A DNA stretch of 64,000 nt from Sphingobium estronivorans (GTDB lineage: Bacteria > Pseudomonadota > Alphaproteobacteria > Sphingomonadales > Sphingomonadaceae): assembly GCF_008692605.1 (NCBI RefSeq), contig NZ_LFCT01000002.1, positions 62,001 through 126,000 on the forward strand, given 5' to 3'. Position 1 is the stretch's first letter. Each line of letters opens with the position of its first letter. Below are positions 1-8,758 of this stretch, one piece after another. Below the pieces are notes generated by a model that was given only the letters and a program-made list of their open reading frames with translations, made no database searches and was not told the DNA's origin. A program made the translations under genes and the position numbers.

Positions 1-398
1 TGAAGGTCGCGGGAAAGGGCGATGATGCCATAATTGGGGTTGATGCAGCGGCGGGACGCCTGAAGCGCCTTCAGGAATTGCGGCGTGGAGATGCCCGCCA
101 CCATCGCCCCGCGCGCGGCCAGATGGCGGGCGAAGTCGGCGCTCCGCTGATCCCATCCATCGCGGTCGGACAGCGCCAGCACCACACCGGTCGGCAGGCG
201 CGCCGGACGATAGACCGCTACAGGACCGACGGGCGGCAGGGTGTAATCGCTCTCCGCCACCATGCCGCCGATCGCGGCGGGCACTGCATCGGGCTCTGCC
301 CGCGCCGGGTTCATGGCGTTGAAGGTCGACAGCAGCACAGCCGCGCCGGCCAGCAGGCCGGGAATAAGCCACAGAGGTCCGCGACGAAGCCGAATCAT
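1..398 (-). CDS. AcvB N-terminal-like (VirJ family) protein, partial
   Basis: Only the first ~132 codons are visible; the gene runs off the left edge. The ATG at 398 begins a signal-anchor-like N-terminus (IRLRRG, then a hydrophobic stretch ending near AEPDA). The segment around residues 80-92, with a VLALSDRDGW motif and a following ARHLAARGAMVAGI stretch, resembles the N-terminal alpha/beta-hydrolase-like half of Agrobacterium AcvB. AcvB/VirJ proteins are periplasmic and in Agrobacterium have been linked to lysyl-phosphatidylglycerol turnover and type IV secretion. Here the VirJ-like half is a separate upstream gene (881-1630) on the same strand, so the pair may do the job of a fused AcvB. 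The assignment rests on motif resemblance. Confidence 0.55.
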   Translation of the reverse strand, partial: MIRLRRGPLWLIPGLLAGAAVLLSTFNAMNPARAEPDAVPAAIGGMVAESDYTLPPVGPVAVYRPARLPTGVVLALSDRDGWDQRSADFARHLAARGAMVAGISTPQFLKALQASRRCINPNYGIIALSRDL

Positions 399-409
399 GC
401 TTGCCTCCG

Positions 410-838
410 TCAGGTCCCCGGCACCCGTTCTATCCGGGTCCATGTTTGCGACTTGCAGAGCAGGCCGCCCAATATGCAGCCCTTGACCCGCATCTGGCCA
501 AGCGACAACTGGCTGATCTGCGAACTGAAGCGGCGGCCCATGTCGGGGACGAAAACGGTGCCGCGCCACTCATTCTTGCCGTCGGCGCGGTAATCCTCCA
601 GCAATTCGGTGCCGATCAGCCGGGCCGTGCCCCCGTCGCGGGCATCGTCCTGCGCCTCGCGGTCGGCCCAGACGACCCAGCCGCACAGCCGCTCGCCGCA
701 CGGGCCGGTGCGCACCGCGACATTATTATGCGGGCCGAGCCACAGCCCCTCGGGCGGCGCGGCAGGCACCTTCGCCGCCAGCGCGGGCGCGGCGCATGCC
801 AGGCACGCACCTGCGATCCAAAGCCTCCCCAACCTCAT
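410..838 (-). CDS. DUF2147 family secreted protein
   Basis: A 142-residue protein with a clear signal peptide (MRLGRLWIAGACLACAAPALAA). The mature part has the DUF2147 layout: a GLWL start, an early CGERLCGWVVW segment with two cysteines, a central WRGTVFVPD stretch and a C-terminal VKGCILGGLLC pair of cysteines ending in TWTRI. DUF2147 proteins are small periplasmic proteins of unknown function. It lies 11 bp upstream of the AcvB-like gene and 42 bp downstream of the VirJ-like gene, all on the minus strand, so the three are probably co-transcribed. Confidence 0.75.
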   Translation of the reverse strand: MRLGRLWIAGACLACAAPALAAKVPAAPPEGLWLGPHNNVAVRTGPCGERLCGWVVWADREAQDDARDGGTARLIGTELLEDYRADGKNEWRGTVFVPDMGRRFSSQISQLSLGQMRVKGCILGGLLCKSQTWTRIERVPGT

Positions 839-880
839 ATGACCACCCTTTCAGGAACGATCATTCTGCTTTAGGCCAGC

Positions 881-1630
881 TTACATTGCGCGCCGCTCTG
901 CATATTCTGAATTTTTGGCAATGTTTGCCGCGCGTAGCACAGTGGCGGCGACCAGTGCCGAATCGTCACGCAGGAAATGGCCGCCGGGCAGGGCAACGAC
1001 ATGCACGTTGGACTGGTGCCAGCCGGGACAGAGGCTGCCACTTTCCTCCACCCCATGGATGCACAATACCGGCGCCCAGTCGAGCCGCCGCGCCGCAGGC
1101 CGGGCGGGACCGTCATCGGTGAAGTCGAACACCCCGCCCGGCGTTGCGCGGAACAGCATGGTGTCGGCGGGCACGATCAGCGCGACCATGGCGACTCGCG
1201 AACGCAGGGCGGGCGGCAGGCGCTCCACGCCCGCCAGCAGCATGTTCGCGCCGAAGGACTGGCCGACCAGCACCAGCCGCCGCGCGCCGGGCTGGGCCAG
1301 CGCGCGACGCACGGCCTGCTCCACCAGCGCGCCGGTTTCCGCCAGCGTCCGGCGGCGGGCGAAGGCGGTCAGCGAATTGACGCCCACCACCGGCAAACCG
1401 CCCTGCGCCATATGTCCGGCGATCACCGGTCCCATGCCCGCATTGAACCCCATGTCGCCCGACAGGAAGATCGCCACTGTCCCGTCGCGGTTCGACGCCG
1501 GAGCCGATACCAGCGTGAACAGCGGCCCGGCGGGATAGCCCAGATGTCGGCAATAGGCCGCCGCGCCGGCCAGCAGCGCGATGAGCGCCGCCAGCGTCAG
1601 GCCCCATTTGCGGCGTCGGGAAAAGGGCAT
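881..1630 (-). CDS. virJ: VirJ-like (AcvB C-terminal) alpha/beta hydrolase
   Basis: A 249-residue protein with an N-terminal hydrophobic segment (residues ~10-26), so likely periplasmic. The VirJ domain starts at AIFLSGD (residues 53-59), has the serine nucleophile elbow GQSFG (Ser125), an IHGVEE segment followed by SLCP (Cys201), and a GGHF motif with the likely catalytic His218. VirJ/AcvB proteins of Agrobacterium localise to the periplasm; AcvB has been reported to hydrolyse lysyl-phosphatidylglycerol. It is the first gene of a three-gene minus-strand run ending in an AcvB N-terminal-like gene at the window edge. Activity on aminoacylated lipids is an inference from the family. Confidence 0.75.
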   Translation of the reverse strand: MPFSRRRKWGLTLAALIALLAGAAAYCRHLGYPAGPLFTLVSAPASNRDGTVAIFLSGDMGFNAGMGPVIAGHMAQGGLPVVGVNSLTAFARRRTLAETGALVEQAVRRALAQPGARRLVLVGQSFGANMLLAGVERLPPALRSRVAMVALIVPADTMLFRATPGGVFDFTDDGPARPAARRLDWAPVLCIHGVEESGSLCPGWHQSNVHVVALPGGHFLRDDSALVAATVLRAANIAKNSEYAERRAM

Positions 1631-1734
1631 GGCAAAGCGCCTCGATTGCTTGATCGGCTGCCGACGTTACCGGCTTTTTTCTGAACGCCAAGCGACAGAA
1701 GGAATAATGGCCGGTCGGGGGGCGTATAGGCGTC

Positions 1735-2976
1735 ATGAACAATCACGCCGGTCCTGGTTCCACTGCCTCCCGCCTTTCCCCGTCCCGTGCCGCCCTGACC
1801 GTCGCCCTGCCGCGCCCCCTGCGGGTCGCGCTGTTTTCCGGCAATTACGATTGCGTGCGCGACGGCGCGAATCAGGCACTGAACCGACTGGTCGCCTATC
1901 TGCTGGACCGGGTGCAGGCGGAGGTACGCATCTATTCGCCGACCGCCCCGCGCAAAGCGTTCGATTCGGTGGGCGATGTCCGCTCCGTCCGCTCGATCAG
2001 CATTCCCGGACGGCCCGAATATCGCGTGGCGTTGGGCTTCCCCCGCGCCACCCAGCAGGATTTGGAGAGCTTCGCGCCCGACATCGTCCATCTCTCCGCG
2101 CCCGACCTGCTGGGGCGGCAAGCGCAGAAATATGCGCTTGCACGGGGCATGCCGGTGGTCGCCAGCCTGCATACGCGCTTCGAAACCTATCTCGATTATT
2201 ACCGCCTGTCCTTCCTGCGCGGGCCGGTCGACCGCTATCTCGACCGCTTTTACGGCGATTGCGCGCGCATCCTTTGTCCGACTTTGCCGATCGCACGGGA
2301 AATGGGCGCGCGCTTCGGGGCGGATCGCGCCGCCATCTGGGGACGCGGCATCGATCCGGCCCGCTTCCGTCCGGGGCTGCGCGACCCGGGCTTCCGCGCC
2401 AGCCTGGGCTACACGGCCGAGGATATGGTGCCGCTTTTCTTCGGGCGGCTGGTGCTGGAAAAGGGGTTGGGCGTCTTTGCCGATGCCATCGATGCCGTGC
2501 GCGCGCGCGGGCTGACGGTGCGGCCGCTCATCGTCGGTGACGGACCCGCGCGCAACTGGCTGGCGCAACGGCTGCCCAACGCCACTTTCATGGGCCATCT
2601 GGCGGGCGAGGCGCTGGGCCGCGCCGTCGCCAGCGCCGACATGCTGATCAACCCTTCGGTCACGGAAGCCTTCGGCAATGTCAATCTGGAGGCGATGGCG
2701 TCGGGCCTTGCCGTCATTTCCGCCGATGTGCCCAGCGCCGCCGCCCTGATCGACGACGGCCGCACCGGCATGCTGGTCCCCGCCAAGGATGCCGGGGCCT
2801 ATGCGGCGGTGGCGGCCATGCTGGTCCGCCAGCCCCATCGCCGTGCTGCGCTGGGCGCGGCCGCCGCGACGGCGGCGGCGCGCCACCAATGGGACGATGT
2901 GCTGGAGGAAGTGGTGCGCAGCTACGCCGATGTCCTTCAGATCCCGCTTGCCACGCCGGCCGTGCAGGCCGCATGA
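1735..2976 (+). CDS. GT4 family glycosyltransferase
   Basis: A 413-residue GT-B glycosyltransferase. The N-terminal acceptor half starts with VALFSGNYD and contains an HTRFETYLDYY stretch (~146-156) typical of the MgtA/SQD2-like group that modifies lipids. The C-terminal nucleotide-sugar half shows a GRLVLEKG motif (237-244) and an intact EX7E motif (Glu311 and Glu319 in EAFGNVNLE). Expected role: transfer of an activated hexose to a lipid or glycan acceptor at the inner face of the cytoplasmic membrane. The ECF sigma factor start lies only 7 bp after the stop, suggesting co-transcription and a link between envelope glycosylation and an envelope-stress regulon. The exact sugar and acceptor cannot be told. 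Confidence 0.85.
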   Translation: MNNHAGPGSTASRLSPSRAALTVALPRPLRVALFSGNYDCVRDGANQALNRLVAYLLDRVQAEVRIYSPTAPRKAFDSVGDVRSVRSISIPGRPEYRVALGFPRATQQDLESFAPDIVHLSAPDLLGRQAQKYALARGMPVVASLHTRFETYLDYYRLSFLRGPVDRYLDRFYGDCARILCPTLPIAREMGARFGADRAAIWGRGIDPARFRPGLRDPGFRASLGYTAEDMVPLFFGRLVLEKGLGVFADAIDAVRARGLTVRPLIVGDGPARNWLAQRLPNATFMGHLAGEALGRAVASADMLINPSVTEAFGNVNLEAMASGLAVISADVPSAAALIDDGRTGMLVPAKDAGAYAAVAAMLVRQPHRRAALGAAAATAAARHQWDDVLEEVVRSYADVLQIPLATPAVQAA

Positions 2977-2983
2977 GGTGGTG

Positions 2984-3505
2984 ATGGACGAAGATCCCGA
3001 TATCCGGGACGATCTGGCCGCGATGCGGCGCTATGCCCGCTCGCTGACCCGCGACAACCAGGATGCCGACGATGTCGTGCAGGACGCGCTGCTGCGCGCC
3101 ATCGAACGGCAGGCGACCTATCGGCAGGGCCGCAGCCGCCGCCGCTGGTTGCTGGCGATCGTGCACAATGTCTTCTTCTCCGCCAAGCGGCGCGAAGCGT
3201 CGGAAGCCCGGCGCAACAGCCGCTTTGCCGAAACCCTGATCGACCAGTTGGAACCGGAGCAGGAGGAACATGCCCGGCTGGCGGAGATTGCGCGGCAATT
3301 CGCCGCCTTGTCGGAACATCATCGGGCGGTGCTGCACCTCACCGCGATCGAAGGGTTGAGTTACCAGCAGGCGGCGGAAACGCTGGGCGTGCCGGTGGGC
3401 ACGGTGATGTCGCGGCTGGCACGGGCGCGGGCCGCGCTGCGGAACCGGGAACAGGGGCAGCAGGAGGCGTCCGGCCTCCGGCTGATAGGAGGAAGCGATG
3501 ACTGA
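2984..3505 (+). CDS. ECF-type RNA polymerase sigma factor
   Basis: A 173-residue ECF sigma factor. Region 2 covers roughly residues 10-75, with a DADDVVQDALLRA core and a WLLAIVHNVF segment. Region 4 covers about 115-165, with a HRAVLHLTAIEGLSYQQAAE helix-turn-helix and the signature VPVGTVMSRLARARAAL. ATG at 2984 was chosen; a GTG directly before it (2981) is an equivalent alternative. The gene begins 7 bp after the glycosyltransferase and its last 8 bp overlap the anti-sigma gene, the standard sigma/anti-sigma coupling. Target promoters cannot be read from this window. Confidence 0.9.
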   Translation: MDEDPDIRDDLAAMRRYARSLTRDNQDADDVVQDALLRAIERQATYRQGRSRRRWLLAIVHNVFFSAKRREASEARRNSRFAETLIDQLEPEQEEHARLAEIARQFAALSEHHRAVLHLTAIEGLSYQQAAETLGVPVGTVMSRLARARAALRNREQGQQEASGLRLIGGSDD

Positions 3506-4217
3506 CCGTCCGACCGATGTGGAAATCGATGCCTATATCGACGGCGAACTGGATGCGGAGCGCCGCTTCGTGGTCGAAACCCATCTCTCGCGCCAGCCTG
3601 CATTGGCCGCGCGGGTCATGGGCGACCTCAGCACGCGCAGCGCGCTCCGCCTGCTGAGCCACGACCGGCGACCGATTCCGGGCGACATGATGGCAAAGGC
3701 CGAGGGGCTGGCCCCGGCGCAGAAACGCCGATGGCGCCGCCTGATGCCCGCGGGCCTGGTGGCGAGCAGCCTCGCGGCGGGGCTGGCGGTCTGGACGGTG
3801 GGCGTCCAGCACCCGCCGGCCTATGTCAATTTCGCGGTGGCGTCGCACCGGATCGCGATGATGCGCGCCGTCATGGAGTCGCAGGTCGAAACGCCGAAGT
3901 TCGACGCCCGCGAGATCGCGCTCAACACCCGCATCGCCATGCCGCAATTGCCCGATGGCTGGCACGTCACCGATGTCCAGTTGTTCCCGACCGACAAGGA
4001 ACCGGCGCTGCTGATGGCGGTCCGCACCGATCGGGGGAACCGGATGACGATCTTCGCCGTGCATGAAAAGACCCATGCGCCCGAACAGCCCGACGCCGTG
4101 CGCGAGGGCGCGCAATCGGTCGCCTATTGGCGGCGGGGCGACATGTCCTATGCGCTGACCGGCGATCAGGAGCCCGGGACGATGGATGCCACCGCCACGG
4201 CGCTGGCGCGGATCTGA
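3498..4217 (+). CDS. Anti-sigma factor, transmembrane
   Basis: A 239-residue protein overlapping the ECF sigma gene by 8 bp. The N-terminus has the anti-sigma fold pattern (DVEIDAYIDGELD, residues 7-19) without a zinc-binding HxxxCxxC motif, followed by one transmembrane helix at about 81-97 (PAGLVASSLAAGLAVWTVGV) and a periplasmic domain of ~130 residues rich in methionine. Role: it would hold the sigma factor at the membrane until an envelope signal releases it. The periplasmic part has no recognised sensor domain. A GC-rich hairpin (GGGGCG/CGCCCC) follows the stop at 4218-4241 and may end transcription. Confidence 0.8.
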   Translation: MTDRPTDVEIDAYIDGELDAERRFVVETHLSRQPALAARVMGDLSTRSALRLLSHDRRPIPGDMMAKAEGLAPAQKRRWRRLMPAGLVASSLAAGLAVWTVGVQHPPAYVNFAVASHRIAMMRAVMESQVETPKFDAREIALNTRIAMPQLPDGWHVTDVQLFPTDKEPALLMAVRTDRGNRMTIFAVHEKTHAPEQPDAVREGAQSVAYWRRGDMSYALTGDQEPGTMDATATALARI

Positions 4218-4251
4218 GGGGCGGGACGCTTCAGACGCCCCGCCTGCCTCT

Positions 4252-4857
4252 TCATGCCCTGAAATTGCCCGCCATGGTGAAGTCGGCAATGTCCTTGCGG
4301 CCGCTCGGCATTTCGCGCGCCTGGAGCGCTTCGGGCAGGATCGCCTTGTCGGCGATGCGGCCGATGGCCACGGCGGCCTCGATCCGGAAACGGTCGGGCA
4401 CGGCCAGTTCGGCCCGCGCCTTGTCGAAATCCACGCCGGTCATGCCATGACTGTGATAGCCGAGCCGCGTCGCCTGCAACGCCATCAGCGCCCAGGCCGC
4501 GCCCGCGTCGAAGCTGTGGCTGTAGAGCGGTTTGGCGTCTTCCACGCTGTCGCGCACCAGCAGCGTGTCGGACAGGATGAAGATCAGGACGGACGCGTTC
4601 CGCACCCAGTCCTGATTGGCCGGAATCAGCAATTCCAGAAAGCGATTCCAGTCCGCGCCATCGCGATGGGCGTAGAGGAAACGCCAGGGCTGATAGTTGA
4701 AGGCCGAAGGCGCCCAGCGCCCCGCGTCGAAGATCGTATCGAGATCCGCCTGCGGGATCGCGGAGGAATCGAAGGCGCGCGGCGACCAGCGTTCGAGGAA
4801 AAGCGGATCGACGGCGCGCGTGACCGCGCGGGCAGCAACTGACATAGGATCTCCCAA
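4252..4857 (-). CDS. Nitroreductase family protein
   Basis: A 201-residue FMN-dependent nitroreductase. The FMN-binding N-terminal motif is RWSPRAF (residues 23-29) and the second signature is DAGRWAPSAFNYQPWRF (~45-61). The C-terminal GRIADKAILPE stretch is typical for this family. These flavoenzymes reduce nitroaromatics, quinones or enals with NAD(P)H in the cytoplasm. The start at 4857 (MGDPMSV) could equally be the internal ATG at 4845. The gene is convergent with the anti-sigma gene. The substrate is unknown. Confidence 0.85.
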   Translation of the reverse strand: MGDPMSVAARAVTRAVDPLFLERWSPRAFDSSAIPQADLDTIFDAGRWAPSAFNYQPWRFLYAHRDGADWNRFLELLIPANQDWVRNASVLIFILSDTLLVRDSVEDAKPLYSHSFDAGAAWALMALQATRLGYHSHGMTGVDFDKARAELAVPDRFRIEAAVAIGRIADKAILPEALQAREMPSGRKDIADFTMAGNFRA

Positions 4858-4948
4858 AGATCGTGAAACGGAGAGCGACGCCGCCCGTCCGGCAAGATGG
4901 GGACGATATTGGGAGGCAGAGCAGCGGTCGCAAGACCACCCGGCGGTT

Positions 4949-5113
4949 TCAGCTCAATTCGTAGGAGCGTTCGGGGCTCGCGGCCTTCTCCGGCTGCGGC
5001 GCGACGGCGTCCGGACCCCGCTCCAGCAGGATGCGTTCGGGATCGCGCAGCAATTCGCGCTTCATGGCGTCGCTCAACCGACTCCAATGCCGACCGATTG
5101 CCGAGCGCCACAT
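4949..5113 (-). CDS. Small basic/acidic hypothetical protein (54 aa)
   Basis: A short reading frame of 54 codons encoding a protein that begins MWRSAIGRHW and ends SPERSYELS. It has a good Shine-Dalgarno (AGGGAG) about 8 nt before the ATG at 5113. The middle (KRELLRDPERILLERGPD) is charged and probably helical. It lies upstream of the nitroreductase on the same strand and fills an otherwise empty interval. No family is recognised. The ribosome-binding site and the absence of a competing gene are the only support. Confidence 0.45.
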   Translation of the reverse strand: MWRSAIGRHWSRLSDAMKRELLRDPERILLERGPDAVAPQPEKAASPERSYELS

Positions 5114-5319
5114 CCATTTTCTCCCTGCCGAATCGAGACGGTTCTATCTATTTTATCGGTAGAGAATTTTCGCTCAAGCATATCTGATGAGCCGGCGAGA
5201 AAAGCTTGTCCCCAATGTGGCACGCCGCATCGTCCCGCGATCATGACCAATAATTCATGAACGGCCCATCGGCCCGGTATCCGGCAGGGCGTAAAGGCGG
5301 CTCCATCACAGGGGTAAGC

Positions 5320-8300
5320 ATGATGAGCAGACCGATTTTCTTCGACCCCACTGGCCGCCGGGGGCTTTGGGCGCGGCGCATCCTGGCCGGCGGACTGCTC
5401 GCCATTCTGGTCGCCGCCATCGCCTTTGCCTCCACATTGGTGGCCGTGCCGTCGGAACGCGACCTCGCCCTGCCGCTGCCCCAGCCCCATGCCGCACGCC
5501 TGTCGGGCCTGTCCAATTTGCGCCGCGGCATCGCCAAATGGCTGCCGCACTGGGGCAAGGCCCATGGACAGGCCAAGCCGCTGAATATCGGCTTCTATGT
5601 GCCGGGCACGGAAAACAGCATCGCCTCGCTTCGCCGCAATGTCGGACAGCTCGACTGGGTCGTCCCCGCGCTGGTCAACGTGGCCGGGCCCGGCGAGCCC
5701 ATCCATTATGCCAGCGATCCGACCTTCGACCGGATGATCGCCGCCATGCCACGCCCGCCCAAGGTGCTGCCCATGGTACAGAATCTGGGCGCGGACAGCT
5801 GGAACGGGACGGGCGCGGAGCGGGTGCTGCGTGATCCCGTCGCCAGCAAGGCACTGGCCGGGCAGCTGGGCGCCTATGTCGCCCGTCGCCGCGAAGCGGG
5901 GCTGGTCATGGACTTCGAATCCCTGCCGGGCAGCGCCATGCCCGCCTATCTGCGCTTCCTCCGCCTGCTGCGCACCCAGCTTCCCGCGGGGGCCAAGCTG
6001 GCCGTCACCGTGCCAGCGGATCAGGAAGAATGGCCGCTCGCCCGATTTTCCGCCGCCGCCGACCGGGTGATCCTGATGGCCTATGACCAGCATTGGCAAA
6101 GCGGCCAGCCCGGCCCGATCGCCGCGCAGGACTGGTTCACGCGGGAGGTGAGGGAGGCCCAGCGCGCGATCGGCGCCAACCATATCGTCGTCGCGCTCGG
6201 CAGCTATGCCTATGACTGGCATGGCGGCACCGCCGATGCGCTGTCGCTGGACGAAGCCTGGCTTGCCGCGCATGACAGCGACGCTCCTCCGGTCTACGAC
6301 ATGGCCAGCGGCAATGCGGGCTTCGCCTATGACGAGGCAGGGCAGCGCCATCAGATCTGGATGCTGGATGCCGCCGCGACCTGGAACGAGCTGCTGGTGC
6401 TCAAGCGCCTGGGCATCCAGAGCATCGCCCTCTGGCGGCTCGGCAGCGAGGACCCCGGCGTCTGGTCCGACCTCACCGCCTGGCGCAATGGCGGCCGCCC
6501 GAATCTCAGCCGGGTGGCGAGCACGCTCGATACCGATGTCGAGGGATCGGGCGAAATCCTGCGGATCACCGCCACGCCGACCGAAGGCCGTCGCGCCATC
6601 GCCTTCGGCCCGCAGAACGTCATCGAACGGGAAAGCTACGGCACGCTGCCCACCCCTTACCAGGTGCAGCGCACCGGGGGGCAGCATCCCAAAATGCTGG
6701 CGCTGACCTTCGACGACGGCCCGGACCCGACCTGGACGCCCCGGATCCTGAACGTGCTGGAACGGATGCATACGCCCGCGACCTTCTTCGTCATCGGGGA
6801 AAATGCGCTCGAACATCCGGGCCTGCTCCAGCGGATCGTCGCGGACGGGGATGAAATCGGCAACCACACCTACGACCATCCCAACCTCGCCACTTGGTCG
6901 GACGATGGCACGCGCCTCCAGCTCAACGCCACGCAGCGGTTGGTGCAGGCCTATACCGGACACGGCATGCGGTTGTTCCGCGCGCCCTATTTCGGCGATG
7001 CGGAGCCGACCACGGCGGACGAACTGGGACCGGCGCTGGCGGCGCAGAAGCTGGGCTACACCGTCGTCGGCCTGCACGTCGACCCCAATGACTGGCAGCG
7101 CCCCGGCACCGATGCGATCATCCGTCAGGTGATCGAGCAGGTGCATAATGTGGCGGACGACCGGTCCGAAAATATCATCCTGCTGCACGATGGCGGCGGC
7201 GACCGGGCGCAGACGGTGGAGGCGCTGCCGCGCATCATCACGCAATTGCGGGCGGAGGGCTACAGCTTCGTGCCGGTGTCGCAGCTGGCCGGGCTGCCGC
7301 GGCAGGCCGCGATGCCGCCGGTCAAGGCCGGGGATCTGCTGGCGGTGCGGGTCGATGTCGGCGTGTTCGTGATCCTGGCCCTCGTCAGCGCGCTGCTGGG
7401 CTGGATCTTCTATGTCGCGATCACCCTGGGGCTGGCCCGCGCCGTGCTGATGACGCTGCTCGCCTGGATCCAGGAGCGGCGCGAACGGATCGTGCCGCCG
7501 GAGCATCAACCGACCGTCTCGGTCATCATCCCCGCCTATAATGAAGCGCGGGTGATCGAGGCATCGGTCCGCCGCGTGCTGGCGAGCGATTATCCCGCGC
7601 TGCAACTGATCGTCGCGGATGACGGGTCGAAGGATGAAACCAGCGCCATCGTCCGGCGCGCCTTTGCCGGCGATCCGCGCGTGACGCTGCTGACGCTGGC
7701 CAATGGCGGCAAGGCGGCGGCGCTCAACCGGGCGCTGAAGGAAGCCAGCGGCGAGATCGTCATCGCCCTTGACGCCGACACCCAGTTCGAGCCGCAGACC
7801 ATTCGCCGCCTCGCCCGCTGGTTTGCGGACCCCGCCATCGGCGCGGTCGCGGGCGATGCGCGGGTGGGCAACCGGATCAATCTCGTCACCCGCTGGCAGG
7901 CGGTCGAATATATCACGGCGCAAAATCTGGAGCGCCGCGCGCTCGCTGGGTTCGACGCCATGACGGTGGTGCCCGGTGCGGTCGGCGCCTGGCGCCGCGC
8001 GGCGCTGGACGCGGTCGGCGGCTATCCGGAAAACACGCTGGCGGAGGATCAGGACCTGACCATCGCGATCCAGCGCGCGGGCTGGCGCGTCACTTACGAT
8101 CCCGAGGCGGTCGCCTGGACCGAAGCGCCCGAAAGCTTCAAGGCGCTTGCCAAGCAGCGCTATCGCTGGGCCTTCGGCACGCTGCAATGCCTGTGGAAGC
8201 ACCGCCGCATCCTGCGCGAACGGCGGCCGACCGGGCTGGCGCTGGTGGGGATGCCGCAGGCCTGGCTGTTCCAGATCCTGTTCGCGGCGATTTCCCCGTT

Positions 8301-8652
8301 GATCGATCTGGCGCTCGTCACCTCGATCATCGGCACCGCCGTCCGCGTGCATCAGCATGGCTGGGCGCAGACCAGCCATGATGTGTGGATGATGGGCCTT
8401 TACTGGCTGGTCTTTACCGGCATCGACGTCGCCTGCGGCTGGGTCGCCTATGCGCTCGACAATCGCGACGTGCGCTATCCGCCGCATCTGCTGGTGGCGC
8501 AGCGCTTCGTCTACCGCCAGATCATGTATTGGGTGGTGGTGCGCGCCATCGCCTCGGCCATCGGTGGCTGGGTGGTGGGCTGGGGCAAGCTGGAACGCAG
8601 TGGCCGCGTCGCCGTGGCGCAGGACAAGCCGCCCATTCCGTCCGGGGCATGA
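5320..8652 (+). CDS. Trifunctional GH18-like / NodB deacetylase / GT2 synthase
   Basis: A 1110-residue fusion with a cytoplasmic N-terminus, one TM helix (~15-40) and then three domains. The first (~85-440) is GH18-like (NIGFYVPG start, VMDFESLPG in place of the DxxDxDxE strand, VILMAYDQHW). The second is a polysaccharide deacetylase with all NodB motifs: FDDGPDP (Asp465/466), HTYDH (His516/520), RAPYFG, DPNDW and ILLHDGGG. After a TM pair comes a family 2 glycosyltransferase: VSVIIPAYNE at ~733, DADT at ~818, AEDQD and QRYRW (~946), followed by several TM helices. The layout suggests a single-chain machine that makes, deacetylates and possibly trims a beta-linked amino-sugar polymer across the inner membrane, comparable in parts to PgaB/PgaC. 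ATG 5320 is preferred over the upstream in-frame ATG 5257 because an AGGGG lies just ahead of it. Confidence 0.9.
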   Translation: MMSRPIFFDPTGRRGLWARRILAGGLLAILVAAIAFASTLVAVPSERDLALPLPQPHAARLSGLSNLRRGIAKWLPHWGKAHGQAKPLNIGFYVPGTENSIASLRRNVGQLDWVVPALVNVAGPGEPIHYASDPTFDRMIAAMPRPPKVLPMVQNLGADSWNGTGAERVLRDPVASKALAGQLGAYVARRREAGLVMDFESLPGSAMPAYLRFLRLLRTQLPAGAKLAVTVPADQEEWPLARFSAAADRVILMAYDQHWQSGQPGPIAAQDWFTREVREAQRAIGANHIVVALGSYAYDWHGGTADALSLDEAWLAAHDSDAPPVYDMASGNAGFAYDEAGQRHQIWMLDAAATWNELLVLKRLGIQSIALWRLGSEDPGVWSDLTAWRNGGRPNLSRVASTLDTDVEGSGEILRITATPTEGRRAIAFGPQNVIERESYGTLPTPYQVQRTGGQHPKMLALTFDDGPDPTWTPRILNVLERMHTPATFFVIGENALEHPGLLQRIVADGDEIGNHTYDHPNLATWSDDGTRLQLNATQRLVQAYTGHGMRLFRAPYFGDAEPTTADELGPALAAQKLGYTVVGLHVDPNDWQRPGTDAIIRQVIEQVHNVADDRSENIILLHDGGGDRAQTVEALPRIITQLRAEGYSFVPVSQLAGLPRQAAMPPVKAGDLLAVRVDVGVFVILALVSALLGWIFYVAITLGLARAVLMTLLAWIQERRERIVPPEHQPTVSVIIPAYNEARVIEASVRRVLASDYPALQLIVADDGSKDETSAIVRRAFAGDPRVTLLTLANGGKAAALNRALKEASGEIVIALDADTQFEPQTIRRLARWFADPAIGAVAGDARVGNRINLVTRWQAVEYITAQNLERRALAGFDAMTVVPGAVGAWRRAALDAVGGYPENTLAEDQDLTIAIQRAGWRVTYDPEAVAWTEAPESFKALAKQRYRWAFGTLQCLWKHRRILRERRPTGLALVGMPQAWLFQILFAAISPLIDLALVTSIIGTAVRVHQHGWAQTSHDVWMMGLYWLVFTGIDVACGWVAYALDNRDVRYPPHLLVAQRFVYRQIMYWVVVRAIASAIGGWVVGWGKLERSGRVAVAQDKPPIPSGA

Positions 8653-8758
8653 ACAAAGCTTAACATGACTTCATCCGTCACGCGCATCATCCTTCATCCG
8701 GCAGCGGAAGGCCCGGCGATCCCGGCCATCCGACGCCGGAAAGTGAAGGAGATGATCC

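Noticed and set aside
5074-8487. Very long antisense frame (over 1100 codons) opposite the GH18-NodB-GT2 gene
   Set aside because: Composition is that of a frame shadow in GC-rich DNA (rich in H, R, Q, G), with no motifs, while the plus strand carries complete enzyme signatures.
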